A stretch of 36,120 nucleotides of DNA, from positions 1 through 36,120 of the forward strand of contig CADAQS010000002.1 in assembly GCA_902790115.1 (NCBI GenBank), given 5' to 3'. The notes below the pieces were generated by a model. It was not told where the DNA came from. It ran no database searches and saw nothing but the letters and a program-made list of their open reading frames with translations. Shown in pieces: positions 15,030 through 21,777 of this stretch. A program made the translations under genes and the position numbers. Position 1 is the stretch's first letter. Each line of letters opens with the position of its first letter. The DNA is from an uncultured Eubacteriales bacterium. Lineage in GTDB: Bacteria; Bacillota; Clostridia; Christensenellales; CAG-138.

Positions 15030-16772
15030 GTGAAAAAAGATTTCAGCAAAAACGCGCTGACCGTATTCCTGTCCTACTTCCGTCCGCATATCCGGCTGTT
15101 TCTGACCGATATGATCTGTGCCACACTGGTTTCGGCCGTCGATCTCGTGTTCCCGATCGTCTCGCGCCGCACGATGCAGACGCTTTTGCCGCAGCGCATG
15201 TTCGGCGTGTTCTTCGCCGTGATCGCGATCCTGCTCGCCGCCTATGTGCTCAAGGGCGTGCTGTACTACGTTATCACGGTACTCGGGCACGGCATGGGCG
15301 TGCTCGTCGAGGCGGACATGCGAAAGGACGTATTCACGCACATCGAAGGACTGAGCTTTTCATACTTTGATAAAAACCGGACCGGCGTTCTGATGTCGCG
15401 CGTGACCAACGATCTGTTCGACATCACGGAGCTCGCGCATCACGGTCCGGAGAATCTTCTGATCTGCACGCTGACGATCGTCGGCGCGCTCGTCGTGATG
15501 TTCTTCATTCGATGGGAGCTCGCGCTCGTGATCACCGTGATTCTGCCGCTTCTGATCGGCTTCACGGTCCGGCAGCGCAAACGCATGCAGGAGGCGAACG
15601 TTGAGGTTCGCAAAAAGACTGCCGAAATCAACGCGGCGATCGAGAGCGGCATCAGCGGCGTCCGCACGGCAAAGGCGTTTGCCAACGAGCAGGAGGAAGG
15701 CCGCAAATTCGACCTCGCCAACGGCATTTTCAAGACCGCCAAGCGCGATTACTACAAGGCGATGGGGCGGTTTATGAGCGGCATGGAGTTCTCCACCGGC
15801 GCGCTGCAGGTCATCGTGATCGGCGTCGGCGGCTGGCTGATTATGCGCGAACGCATGAACTATATTGATCTGATCACCTTCACGCTGTACGTTTCGGCGT
15901 TCCTGTCGCCGCTGCGCAAGCTGGTCATGTTCATGGAGCAGTACACCGCGGGCGCGGCGGGCTTCGAGCGCTTCCTTGAGATCATGCGCACCGAGCCGGA
16001 GATTCAGGACGCGCCGGACGCCGCTGTGCTGACCGATGTTGCGGGCGAGATCCGCTACGAACATGTGACGTTCCGTTATAACGACGGCATCGACGTGCTG
16101 CGGGACGTCAGCCTTGCCGTGCATAAAGGCGAAAGCCTCGCGCTGGTCGGCCCGTCCGGCGGCGGCAAGACGACGCTGTGCCATCTTCTGCCGCGCTTCT
16201 ATGACGTGACGGAGGGACGGGTAACCGTGGACGGCATAGATGTGCGCTCGGTCACGCAGGAGAGTCTGCGCCGCGCGATCGGCATCATTCAGCAGGATGT
16301 GTTCATGTTTGCCGGTACGGTGCGTGAGAACATCCGCTACGGCAAGCCGGACGCGACCGACGAGGAGGTCGTGCTCGCGGCAAAACGCGCCGAGATCCAC
16401 GGTGAGATCATGCAGATGCCGGACGGCTACGATACTTACATCGGCGAGCGCGGCGTCATGCTGTCCGGCGGGCAGAAACAGCGGCTCAGCATCGCGCGCG
16501 TGTTCCTGAAGAATCCGCCGATTCTGATTCTCGACGAGGCGACGAGCGCACTCGACAGCGTCACCGAACAACGGATTCAGGCGAGTCTTGACGAGTTGAG
16601 CAAAGGGCGCACGAGCATTATCATCGCGCATCGCCTTTCGACCGTGCGCAATGCAACGCGGATCGCGGTCATCGAGGGCGAGGGCATCGTCGAGGAGGGC
16701 ACGCATCAGGAACTGATGGAAAAGAACGGCGCCTATGCGCGGCTGCGGCTGGCGCAAAGCTTGGCGGAATAG
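15030..16772 (+). CDS. ABC exporter, fused membrane and ATPase domains
   Basis: 580 residues of the type IV (MsbA/BmrA-like) half-transporter family, which works as a dimer. Six membrane segments lie in residues ~1-310, with cytoplasmic coupling regions such as DFFDKNRTGVLMSRVTNDLFDI-like sequence (here SYFDKNRTGVLMSRVTNDLFDI). The ATPase domain has Walker A GPSGGGKTT (near 374), a Q-loop (IIQQDVFMF), the ABC signature MLSGGQKQRLSIARVFLKNP, Walker B ILILDEATSALD and an H-loop IIIAHRLSTV. I chose the GTG at 15030 because it gives the normal N-terminus (MKKDFSKNALTVFLSYFRPH) with GAGAGGTG upstream. An in-frame ATG at 14970 lies within the -35 box of the promoter. The substrate is not readable (lipid, drug or peptide). 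Confidence 0.9.
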   Translation: MKKDFSKNALTVFLSYFRPHIRLFLTDMICATLVSAVDLVFPIVSRRTMQTLLPQRMFGVFFAVIAILLAAYVLKGVLYYVITVLGHGMGVLVEADMRKDVFTHIEGLSFSYFDKNRTGVLMSRVTNDLFDITELAHHGPENLLICTLTIVGALVVMFFIRWELALVITVILPLLIGFTVRQRKRMQEANVEVRKKTAEINAAIESGISGVRTAKAFANEQEEGRKFDLANGIFKTAKRDYYKAMGRFMSGMEFSTGALQVIVIGVGGWLIMRERMNYIDLITFTLYVSAFLSPLRKLVMFMEQYTAGAAGFERFLEIMRTEPEIQDAPDAAVLTDVAGEIRYEHVTFRYNDGIDVLRDVSLAVHKGESLALVGPSGGGKTTLCHLLPRFYDVTEGRVTVDGIDVRSVTQESLRRAIGIIQQDVFMFAGTVRENIRYGKPDATDEEVVLAAKRAEIHGEIMQMPDGYDTYIGERGVMLSGGQKQRLSIARVFLKNPPILILDEATSALDSVTEQRIQASLDELSKGRTSIIIAHRLSTVRNATRIAVIEGEGIVEEGTHQELMEKNGAYARLRLAQSLAE

Positions 16773-16839
16773 GGGAAAAGGAATTCTGTCCCTCGGAGCG
16801 CTGCCGCCAAAGCGGAACACATCATCGGATTGAACAACA

Positions 16840-16866
16840 AAAGACTCTCCGAACCGGAGAGTCTTT
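16840..16866. terminator. Bidirectional terminator between ABC exporter and M20 peptidase genes
   Basis: A 12-bp stem (AAAGACTCTCCG / CGGAGAGTCTTT) with a 3-nt loop. It is flanked by T-rich sequence on the plus side (TTTCTTTT) and A-rich sequence on the other, so it can end both converging genes. Confidence 0.88.
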
Positions 16867-16879
16867 CTTTTGTCTGTTT

Positions 16880-18064
16880 TCAATCGAGCAGCGCGTGCAG
16901 TGCGGCAAGATAGCAGTCCACCGTCGCGTACAGTTCTTCGAGCGGGACAGCTTCGTCGATGATATGCGCGTTCTCCTCGCACGACGGTCCGAAGCCGAAC
17001 GTCTGAATGCCGGCTTCGCCCGCGTAGTAGCTTCCGTTCGTGCAGAACCGGTATCCCGTGAACTGCGGATCGTATCCGCGCGCCTGCATGGCGGCGCGGA
17101 CGGCGCGCATCGTGTCGTCGGGCTCCTGATGCCACGCGGCGAAGAACCGCTCGGCTTCAACCGTTTCGCCGGTGTAGCAGACCGCGCTGCCTTCGGAGTA
17201 GGATACCTTGGCGCGCAGCGTCGGGTCGAGCCGCATCTGCTCGTCGATGATCGCCTGAATCGGGGCGAGCACGCTCTCGCGCGTTTCGTCGACGAGAATC
17301 CGGCGGTCGAACGTCGCCTTGCAGTAGTGCGGCACGACGGATTTTCCGGGGTACGGCTCGGAGTGCAGGTCAGTCAGCACGAGAATGCCGTCGCCCTGCA
17401 TGCGGCTGTCCTTGGTCGGCGGCAGCGCGCTGATTCGCTCGATCAGACGGCACATCGCGACCGCGGCGTTGACGCCCTTTTCGGGGTTTGCGCTGTGGCA
17501 CGGCTTGCCGAAGGTCTCGAGCACGATTTCGGCTCTGCCGCGCTGCGACAGCTTGATGTTGCCTTCGGACGCTTCGCCGATGATGACCAGATCCGGCTTG
17601 ACGCGGCGATCAACCTCCTTGGCACAGACGCCCTCGAAGCATTCCTCCTGCACGACGCCCGCATACCACAGCTCGCCGGCAAAATCGGTTCCGACTTCGC
17701 GCAAATAGGCTGCTGCGGCGACTGCAAACGCGGCGTCGGCGCCCTTCATGTCGCAGGTGCCTCTGCCGAACAGCTTGCCGTCACGAACGACGGGCGTAAA
17801 CGGCGGCGTTGTCCAGTCGGATGCGTTGTCGGCGGGAACTGTGTCCACGTGTCCGTCGAACAGGATGCGTCTGCCGGGGCGGCTGCCGCGGACGCCGCAG
17901 ACCAGGCTGCCGTAGCGATCCACCTCCGCGACCGGGAATCCGTTCCGGTACAGATAGTCCTTCAAAAGTTCGACCGTGCCCTGCTCCGCGCCGGAAAGGC
18001 TCTTGCTTGCGATCAGTTGTTTCAATAATTCCAGAACTTCGGTTTGCAGCGTTTCGTTCAGCAT
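16880..18064 (-). CDS. M20 family metallopeptidase/deacylase (YgeY-like)
   Basis: 394 residues of the zinc-dependent M20 (ArgE/DapE/CPG2) family. Metal-site motifs: ILFDGHVDTVPA (near residue 66), GRGTCDMKGADAA (near 101), VVQEECFEG with the catalytic EE pair (near 135), and the dimerisation domain signature ETFGKPCHSANPEKGVNAAV. The closest resemblance I recall is to YgeY-type hydrolases. The start ATG at 18062-18064 has GGAGGG 7-8 nt upstream and overlaps the D-aminoacylase stop by 7 nt, so both are made from one mRNA. Together they would hydrolyse amide bonds of N-acyl or N-carbamoyl amino acids or small peptides. The precise substrate is unknown. Confidence 0.88.
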   Translation of the reverse strand: MLNETLQTEVLELLKQLIASKSLSGAEQGTVELLKDYLYRNGFPVAEVDRYGSLVCGVRGSRPGRRILFDGHVDTVPADNASDWTTPPFTPVVRDGKLFGRGTCDMKGADAAFAVAAAAYLREVGTDFAGELWYAGVVQEECFEGVCAKEVDRRVKPDLVIIGEASEGNIKLSQRGRAEIVLETFGKPCHSANPEKGVNAAVAMCRLIERISALPPTKDSRMQGDGILVLTDLHSEPYPGKSVVPHYCKATFDRRILVDETRESVLAPIQAIIDEQMRLDPTLRAKVSYSEGSAVCYTGETVEAERFFAAWHQEPDDTMRAVRAAMQARGYDPQFTGYRFCTNGSYYAGEAGIQTFGFGPSCEENAHIIDEAVPLEELYATVDCYLAALHALLD

Positions 18065-19647
18065 GATGTTCCCTCCAGTACCGTTCCGCCAAAGGCGTTT
18101 GTCTGTTTGCCGTTCTCTACGGCGATCTGTCCGTTGACAAATACATAATCCATGCCCTCGGCGCACTGTCGCGGGTCATCGTAGGTTGCGCGCACGTGCA
18201 CGCGCGTCGGGTCAAAAATCAGAAGGTCCGCGTCTGCGCCGACCGCGATCCGACCCTTGCGGGTCAGTTTGTACCGGTCTGCGGGACGCATCGTCATCTT
18301 GTGGACGGCTTCGGGCAGCGTCAGCGCATGGCGGCGGTTCACATATTCCTCGATCACCATCGCAAACGCACCGTAGACGCGCGGATGCAGCTTCCCGCCG
18401 GTGGGGTATGTCGCGTCCGAGATTGCGTAGGACAGCGGGCTCTGCAGGATCGTCGCGATGTCCGATTCGGTCGTGATGAAATCGATCATTGTGATCTCGC
18501 ACTCGTTGCGCGCGAGAAGATCGAGCGCAAAGACCGCGGGATCGGCATTTCCGGCGGCTTCTGCAATCGACTTCCCGACATAGCAGGCGTCCTCCGGATT
18601 GCGGATGGACGACAGGAAGATGTTCTCCCATCCGACAAGCCGCGAATAGTTGTCAAAGTCGGTGCCGTTTTTAAGCCGGTCTAAAAGGCCGCTGCGAAGA
18701 TTCGGATCGCGCAGCCGCGCGGTGATCGCGGCGGTGCCGCCCTTGAGTACCTCCGGCGGCAGAATGTGGATCAGCTGCGTGCTGCCCGCGGTGTACGGGT
18801 AGACGTCGCAGAACACGTCCACGCCTTCCTCGCGCGCGCGGGCGATCCGTTCCAGCGCGATCGGCGCAAGCCGGTTCCAGTTCTCCTTGCCGGTGGCTTT
18901 GAGGTGGCTGATCTGCAGCGGAATCCGAAGCGTTTTCGCAACGGTGAGAACCTCGTCGATCGACGGCAGCAGCCGCATCGCCTCCTCGCGCATGTGCACC
19001 GAAACGACGGTGTCCGAGCCGCGCAGCGGTTCGAGCACCTCGATCAGCTCCTCAGTCGTGTAGAAGCATTCGGGCGCGTAGCCGAGTCCGAGCGAAACGC
19101 CGCGCGCACCCTCGGCGAGCGTCCGCTCGAACAGATCCTGAATCTGCCGGATCTCGCTGCGGTCGAGCTTCGTCTTCTGAAATCCGGCGACTGCGGCGCG
19201 GATCGTGCCGCCGCCTGCGAGCATCAGCGCGTTGATCGGCTTCGGATGCGCCTTCAGCGCGTCGTGGTAGGCGCGAAGGCTTTCGACCGGAATGCCGGCA
19301 AAGTCGCCGGTGACCGGTTTGAGATAGGCCGCGGCGGCTTCGGCGTGCGGGCCGAACTGCGGGACGAGCGACAGTCCGCAGTTGCCGTTTCCGACGGTCG
19401 TCAGACCCTGCAGCAGCTCGCCTTCGCCGAATCCCTCGCGGAAAATCGCCGCATCCGCGTGGCGATGCATGTCCAGAAAGCCGGGGGAGACAGTGCGTCC
19501 GCCGGCATCGATCTCCTGCCGCGCGCAATCCGGCTCACAGCGTCCGACGACCGCGATTTTTCCGTCACGAACGCCGATATCCGCCGTAAAGGCAGGCTTT
19601 CCGCTTCCGTCCAGAATGGATCCGTTCCGGATACAGATGTCCAGCAT
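18058..19647 (-). CDS. N-acyl-D-amino-acid deacylase (D-aminoacylase)
   Basis: 529 residues of the amidohydrolase superfamily, D-aminoacylase/AmdA-like branch. The N-terminal beta-sandwich starts MLDICIRNGSILDGSGKPAFTADIGVRDGKIAVVG. The metal-binding motif PGFLDMHRHAD carries H61 and H63. Further barrel blocks are ARGVSLGLGYAPECFYTTEELIEV, VSVHMREE and LQISHLKATGKENW. The C-terminus reads KLTRKGRIAVGADADLLIFDP. It removes the acyl group from N-acyl-D-amino acids in the studied members. The ATG at 19645-19647 is preceded by AGGAGG (11 nt). It has its own promoter downstream of the symporter terminator and is followed directly by the M20 gene, with which it overlaps. HRH replaces the more usual HTH in the metal motif, which is a minor difference. 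Confidence 0.9.
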   Translation of the reverse strand: MLDICIRNGSILDGSGKPAFTADIGVRDGKIAVVGRCEPDCARQEIDAGGRTVSPGFLDMHRHADAAIFREGFGEGELLQGLTTVGNGNCGLSLVPQFGPHAEAAAAYLKPVTGDFAGIPVESLRAYHDALKAHPKPINALMLAGGGTIRAAVAGFQKTKLDRSEIRQIQDLFERTLAEGARGVSLGLGYAPECFYTTEELIEVLEPLRGSDTVVSVHMREEAMRLLPSIDEVLTVAKTLRIPLQISHLKATGKENWNRLAPIALERIARAREEGVDVFCDVYPYTAGSTQLIHILPPEVLKGGTAAITARLRDPNLRSGLLDRLKNGTDFDNYSRLVGWENIFLSSIRNPEDACYVGKSIAEAAGNADPAVFALDLLARNECEITMIDFITTESDIATILQSPLSYAISDATYPTGGKLHPRVYGAFAMVIEEYVNRRHALTLPEAVHKMTMRPADRYKLTRKGRIAVGADADLLIFDPTRVHVRATYDDPRQCAEGMDYVFVNGQIAVENGKQTNAFGGTVLEGTSC

Positions 19648-19686
19648 ACTTTGTTTTGCCTCCTATGGATTCTCTTCTCTGCCCCT

Positions 19687-19714
19687 ATCATATCACGTTT
19701 TTGCCGTTTGTACA
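19687..19714 (-). promoter_or_regulatory. Promoter of D-aminoacylase-M20 operon
   Basis: Minus strand TGTACA (19709-19714), 16-base spacer and TATGAT (19687-19692) with an extended -10 TGA ahead of it. Confidence 0.65.
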
Positions 19715-19730
19715 GAGAAAAGACAGGGAA

Positions 19731-19754
19731 AAGGAGCCGGAATTCCGGCTCCTT
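19731..19754 (-). terminator. Terminator of sodium symporter gene
   Basis: A perfect 24-bp palindrome (AAGGAGCCGGAA and its complement) 25 nt beyond the symporter stop. On the minus strand it is followed by TTCCCTGTCTTTTCT. The U-run is imperfect, so some read-through into the deacylase operon is likely. Confidence 0.75.
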
Positions 19755-19779
19755 GGGACTTGACTGCTGTGTTTGGAGA

Positions 19780-21252
19780 TTACATCTCCTGCGCTTCCTT
19801 TGCGAGGACGGCAACTTCTTCTTCCGCACTGAGGTAAGCGGACGGCGCCGGCTCGACACCGCGTGCCCACTCGATCCAGTTGACCACGAAGAACGTGATC
19901 ACGGAAATGAGGCAGCCGAACACGACCGGCATCAGAATGACACTGTTGCCGACCCAGTTCCAGACAAGGAAGCCGATCGTACCGGTGATGATCGAGATCA
20001 GGCCGGAATTCTTGGTTGCCTTCGGAACAACGAGGCCGAGCGCATATGCAGAGAACGGACCGGCGCAGCGGATGCCGAACGCGAAGGTGTTCAGAGCGAT
20101 GATGCTGGGAGCGATTCCGAGCAGCTGGATCAGGATGGCGATGACAGCGCCGATGACGTTGCAGAAACGGGTCCAGAAGATGATCTGTTTTTCCGTGAGT
20201 TCCTTCTTACCGCCGAAGCCCTTGTAGAGGTCGTTCATGATCATCGTGGACATACAGAGCAGGTTCGAGTCGGCGGAGGACATCGTCGCGCAGATGATAG
20301 CTGCGGAGACAAGACCGGTGATGAAGCCGGGAGCATAATGACCGGTGACCATCATCATCGCGTTTCCGCCGTTGACGCCCGGGAGCTGATCCTGCAGAGC
20401 AAATGCAGCAAGACCGAGCAGCGTCGGGAAGATGGACATGGCTGCCATCAGAACTGCGGAGAGGAGCGACGCGTTGCGAGCGGTCTTCTCATCCTTTGCG
20501 GTCTCGAAGCGGGTGACCATTTCAGGACCGACAAGGAAGGTGCAGATGTACTGGAAGATGTAGCCGATGATGGACGCCCAACCGATGGCGGTAAAGTCCA
20601 GCTTGACATCCGGCAGCTTGGCCGAGATGGCTTCCCAGCCGCCCGCATGATTCAGAACGAACGGCGTTGCGATCGCGAGACCGACAAGGATGATGATGAA
20701 CTGAACAAGGTCGGAGATCTGGTCGGCAATCATGCCGCCGAACGTCGTATACAGGATGATGACGATGCCGGCAAAGACCAGACAGACATTGAACGGGATC
20801 GACGGGATCAGTGCGCTGATGACGGAACCGGAAGCTGCGATCTGCGAAGAGGTCAGGCAGAACAGCGAGAACACGGAAAGGATCGCCGTGAAGTTCGAGG
20901 AGAGCTTTCCGAAACGGCGTCCGACGACTTCCGGGATCGTAATAGCGAGCGTTTTGCGGATTTTCGGTGCAAAGTACGCGAGCGGGATCATAGCGATCGA
21001 GCATGCAAGCACATACCACATCGCGGAAAGTCCCCAATCACCGAACGCCTTCTGGGCAACACCGGTCGTACAGCCGGCGCCGATATTGTTCGCGGAAAGA
21101 GAAAAGGCTACCATGAACAGACCCATGCGGCGTCCTGCTACCATGTAGTCTTTGGAATTCTTGATTTTCAACTTTCCGACGACAAAGCCGACGATCAGCA
21201 TGCCGACGAGATACGCCGCAACAATTATGAGCGGCAAAACCTGAATTTCCAT
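19780..21252 (-). CDS. Sodium:solute symporter (SSS family)
   Basis: 490 residues with about 12-13 hydrophobic segments. Family features: GRRMGLFMVAFSLSANNIGAGCTTGVAQKAF (near residues 41-71), FNVCLVFAGIVIILYTTFGGMIADQISDLVQFIIILVGL and GLVSAAIICATMSSADSNLLCMSTMIMNDLYK, the last being the SSS signature region with the sodium-site Ser/Ser-Asp residues. It imports a solute with Na+. The substrate is unknown, but the codirectional D-aminoacylase and M20 genes suggest an N-acylated amino acid, dipeptide or similar compound. The ATG at 21250-21252 is preceded by a perfect AGGAGG. It has its own promoter with an adjoining palindrome and an unusual structured element upstream. Codon choice here is less GC3-extreme than in the neighbours, as far as can be judged by eye. 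Confidence 0.9.
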   Translation of the reverse strand: MEIQVLPLIIVAAYLVGMLIVGFVVGKLKIKNSKDYMVAGRRMGLFMVAFSLSANNIGAGCTTGVAQKAFGDWGLSAMWYVLACSIAMIPLAYFAPKIRKTLAITIPEVVGRRFGKLSSNFTAILSVFSLFCLTSSQIAASGSVISALIPSIPFNVCLVFAGIVIILYTTFGGMIADQISDLVQFIIILVGLAIATPFVLNHAGGWEAISAKLPDVKLDFTAIGWASIIGYIFQYICTFLVGPEMVTRFETAKDEKTARNASLLSAVLMAAMSIFPTLLGLAAFALQDQLPGVNGGNAMMMVTGHYAPGFITGLVSAAIICATMSSADSNLLCMSTMIMNDLYKGFGGKKELTEKQIIFWTRFCNVIGAVIAILIQLLGIAPSIIALNTFAFGIRCAGPFSAYALGLVVPKATKNSGLISIITGTIGFLVWNWVGNSVILMPVVFGCLISVITFFVVNWIEWARGVEPAPSAYLSAEEEVAVLAKEAQEM

Positions 21253-21275
21253 ACTTACTCCTCCTGAAAATGATT

Positions 21276-21291
21276 TATCGGATTTCCGATA
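21276..21291 (-). promoter_or_regulatory. Palindromic operator candidate at symporter transcription start
   Basis: A perfect inverted repeat TATCGGA-TT-TCCGATA. It lies directly downstream of the -10 box (21297-21302), at the predicted transcription start, in the same relative position as the palindrome of the nucleoside importer. Confidence 0.5.
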
Positions 21292-21296
21292 GGATA

Positions 21297-21325
21297 AGAA
21301 TAGCAGAAATGTGAAATTTTTGCAA
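21297..21325 (-). promoter_or_regulatory. Promoter of symporter gene
   Basis: Minus strand TTGCAA (21320-21325), 17-base spacer, TATTCT (21297-21302), giving a leader of about 40 nt. Confidence 0.65.
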
Positions 21326-21344
21326 CAGTTTTCTTTACATTCGC

Positions 21345-21372
21345 TTTACATTTTATGATATTTTTATATATT
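21345..21372 (+). promoter_or_regulatory. Promoter candidate for plus-strand structured RNA
   Basis: TTTACA (21345-21350), 16-base spacer, TATATT (21367-21372) in a very AT-rich stretch. TTTACATT also occurs 11 bp upstream as a direct repeat. It would give a transcript of about 190 nt ending at the terminator 21543-21569. Confidence 0.35.
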
Positions 21373-21396
21373 TTAAAGCATCATAAAAAATTTTTA

Positions 21397-21569
21397 TCCG
21401 ACAAAAAGATTTTGCCGGCATCGGACAACCCGGTTTACCTGACAGTTCTGCCCCTTTGCGGCGGCCGCCGTCCGGAACCCGGGGCGTCGCTTGCAAAGGA
21501 GTTTTTCACTGTCCGGAGGGAAGATCAAGAGCAAATCGACAAAAAAAGAGCGGATTTTCGGCTCTTTTT
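21397..21569. ncRNA. Candidate structured RNA (strand undecided) upstream of symporter
   Basis: No plausible protein is encoded here, but long pairings are present: CGGACA (21422-21427) with TGTCCG (21510-21515); the mutually exclusive GACAGT (21441-21446) with ACTGTC (21508-21513); and 21451-21459 with 21493-21501. The last pairing, and a hairpin at 21398-21418, each have a G-U pair on the minus strand but an A-C mismatch on the plus strand, which favours a minus-strand RNA (symporter leader). Against this, the plus strand has a promoter candidate and a terminator hairpin (21543-21569, AAAAAGAGC / GCTCTTTTT). On the minus strand the piece GGGGCAGAACTGTCAGGTAA resembles the 3' half of a glycine riboswitch aptamer, but the fit is incomplete. 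Confidence 0.4.
21543..21569. terminator. Bidirectional terminator hairpin
   Basis: AAAAAGAGC / GCTCTTTTT stem (9 bp) with a 9-nt loop. There are T-runs in both directions: five on plus, and seven on minus counting the stem's own A/T pairs. It separates the structured element from the downstream candidate small RNA. Confidence 0.65.
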
Positions 21570-21602
21570 ACGCAGATGTTGCATTTCGTTCACGTTTAGA
21601 AC

Positions 21603-21632
21603 GCATTTTTGACAAAACCGCCGGTTATAATA
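21603..21632 (+). promoter_or_regulatory. Sigma-F/G-like (or sigma-A -10) promoter of C-rich small RNA
   Basis: GCATT (21603-21607), 15-base spacer, GGTTATAATA (21623-21632). This matches the sigma-F form (GYWTA, 15-16 bases, GGNRANAHTR) at 4 of 5 and 9 of 10 positions. The same bases include a perfect sigma-A -10 (TATAAT, 21626-21631), but no -35 lies at 16-18 bases: the nearby TTGACA (21609-21614) is only 11 bases away. Confidence 0.4.
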
Positions 21633-21637
21633 AGCAT

Positions 21638-21730
21638 CGTAGAAGGGAGCTTCTACAACCTCCATTATACTTCCTAATAATACTCCCCCCGAAACGACGC
21701 GCCTCCCCCTCGGCGCGTTGTTTCCTTTTT
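21638..21730 (+). ncRNA. Candidate small RNA with C/U-rich anti-Shine-Dalgarno tracts
   Basis: The predicted RNA of about 90 nt has three parts. First is a perfect 5' hairpin GTAGAAG-GGAG-CTTCTAC (21639-21656). Next is about 36 nt of A/C/U-rich single strand containing ACCTCC, CTTCCT and ACTCCCCCC. Last is a strong terminator (21693-21722) whose 8-nt loop is TCCCCCTC, followed by TCCTTTTT. There is no start codon-led frame. Four exposed C/U tracts able to pair with GGAGG-type ribosome binding sites suggest a trans-acting translational repressor. A forespore-type promoter would make it comparable to the sporulation RNA csfG, but I cannot verify homology. Confidence 0.55.
21693..21730 (+). terminator. 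Terminator of C-rich small RNA
   Basis: An 11-bp stem AACGACGCGCC / GGCGCGTTGTT (one wobble), 8-nt pyrimidine loop, then a T-rich tail. No protein gene ends upstream of it within 1.8 kb on this strand, which is itself evidence for an RNA gene. Confidence 0.8.
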
Positions 21731-21741
21731 GGCAGCGTTGT

Positions 21742-21749
21742 GATACAAT
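21742..21749 (+). promoter_or_regulatory. Extended -10 promoter of radical SAM gene
   Basis: TGATACAAT: an extended -10 TG followed by TACAAT (21744-21749), 28 nt before the start codon. The -35 is poor and overlaps the T-run of the preceding terminator. Confidence 0.5.
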
Positions 21750-21777
21750 AGACAAAACAACGGACAGGGGAACGAAG

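Noticed and set aside
15360..17135. Minus-strand open frame of 591 codons opposite the ABC exporter
   Set aside because: Antisense shadow. The plus strand encodes clear Walker A, signature and Walker B motifs, while this translation has no recognisable domain.
18766..21267. Very long plus-strand open frame of 833 codons opposite the symporter and deacylase genes
   Set aside because: Its translation is low-complexity and Arg/Asp/His-rich with no domain. It is the antisense shadow produced by high GC and codon bias of the real minus-strand genes.
21397..21530. Confident call of a glycine riboswitch or 6S/SRP RNA
   Set aside because: Only the 3' part resembles a glycine aptamer, and the internal pairing 21451-21459 with 21493-21501 uses bases that should be in the junction. 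No SRP apical GGAA/GCAGC motif and no clear 6S bubble could be found.
21609..21631. TTGACA plus TATAAT as a sigma-A promoter of the C-rich RNA
   Set aside because: The spacing is only 11 bases, far too short for sigma-A, although each box is perfect. A sigma-F-like reading fits better.
21355..21751. Short plus-strand frames in the intergenic region
   Set aside because: No ribosome binding site of note. They run through two terminator hairpins and through the structured RNA elements, and the translations look random.
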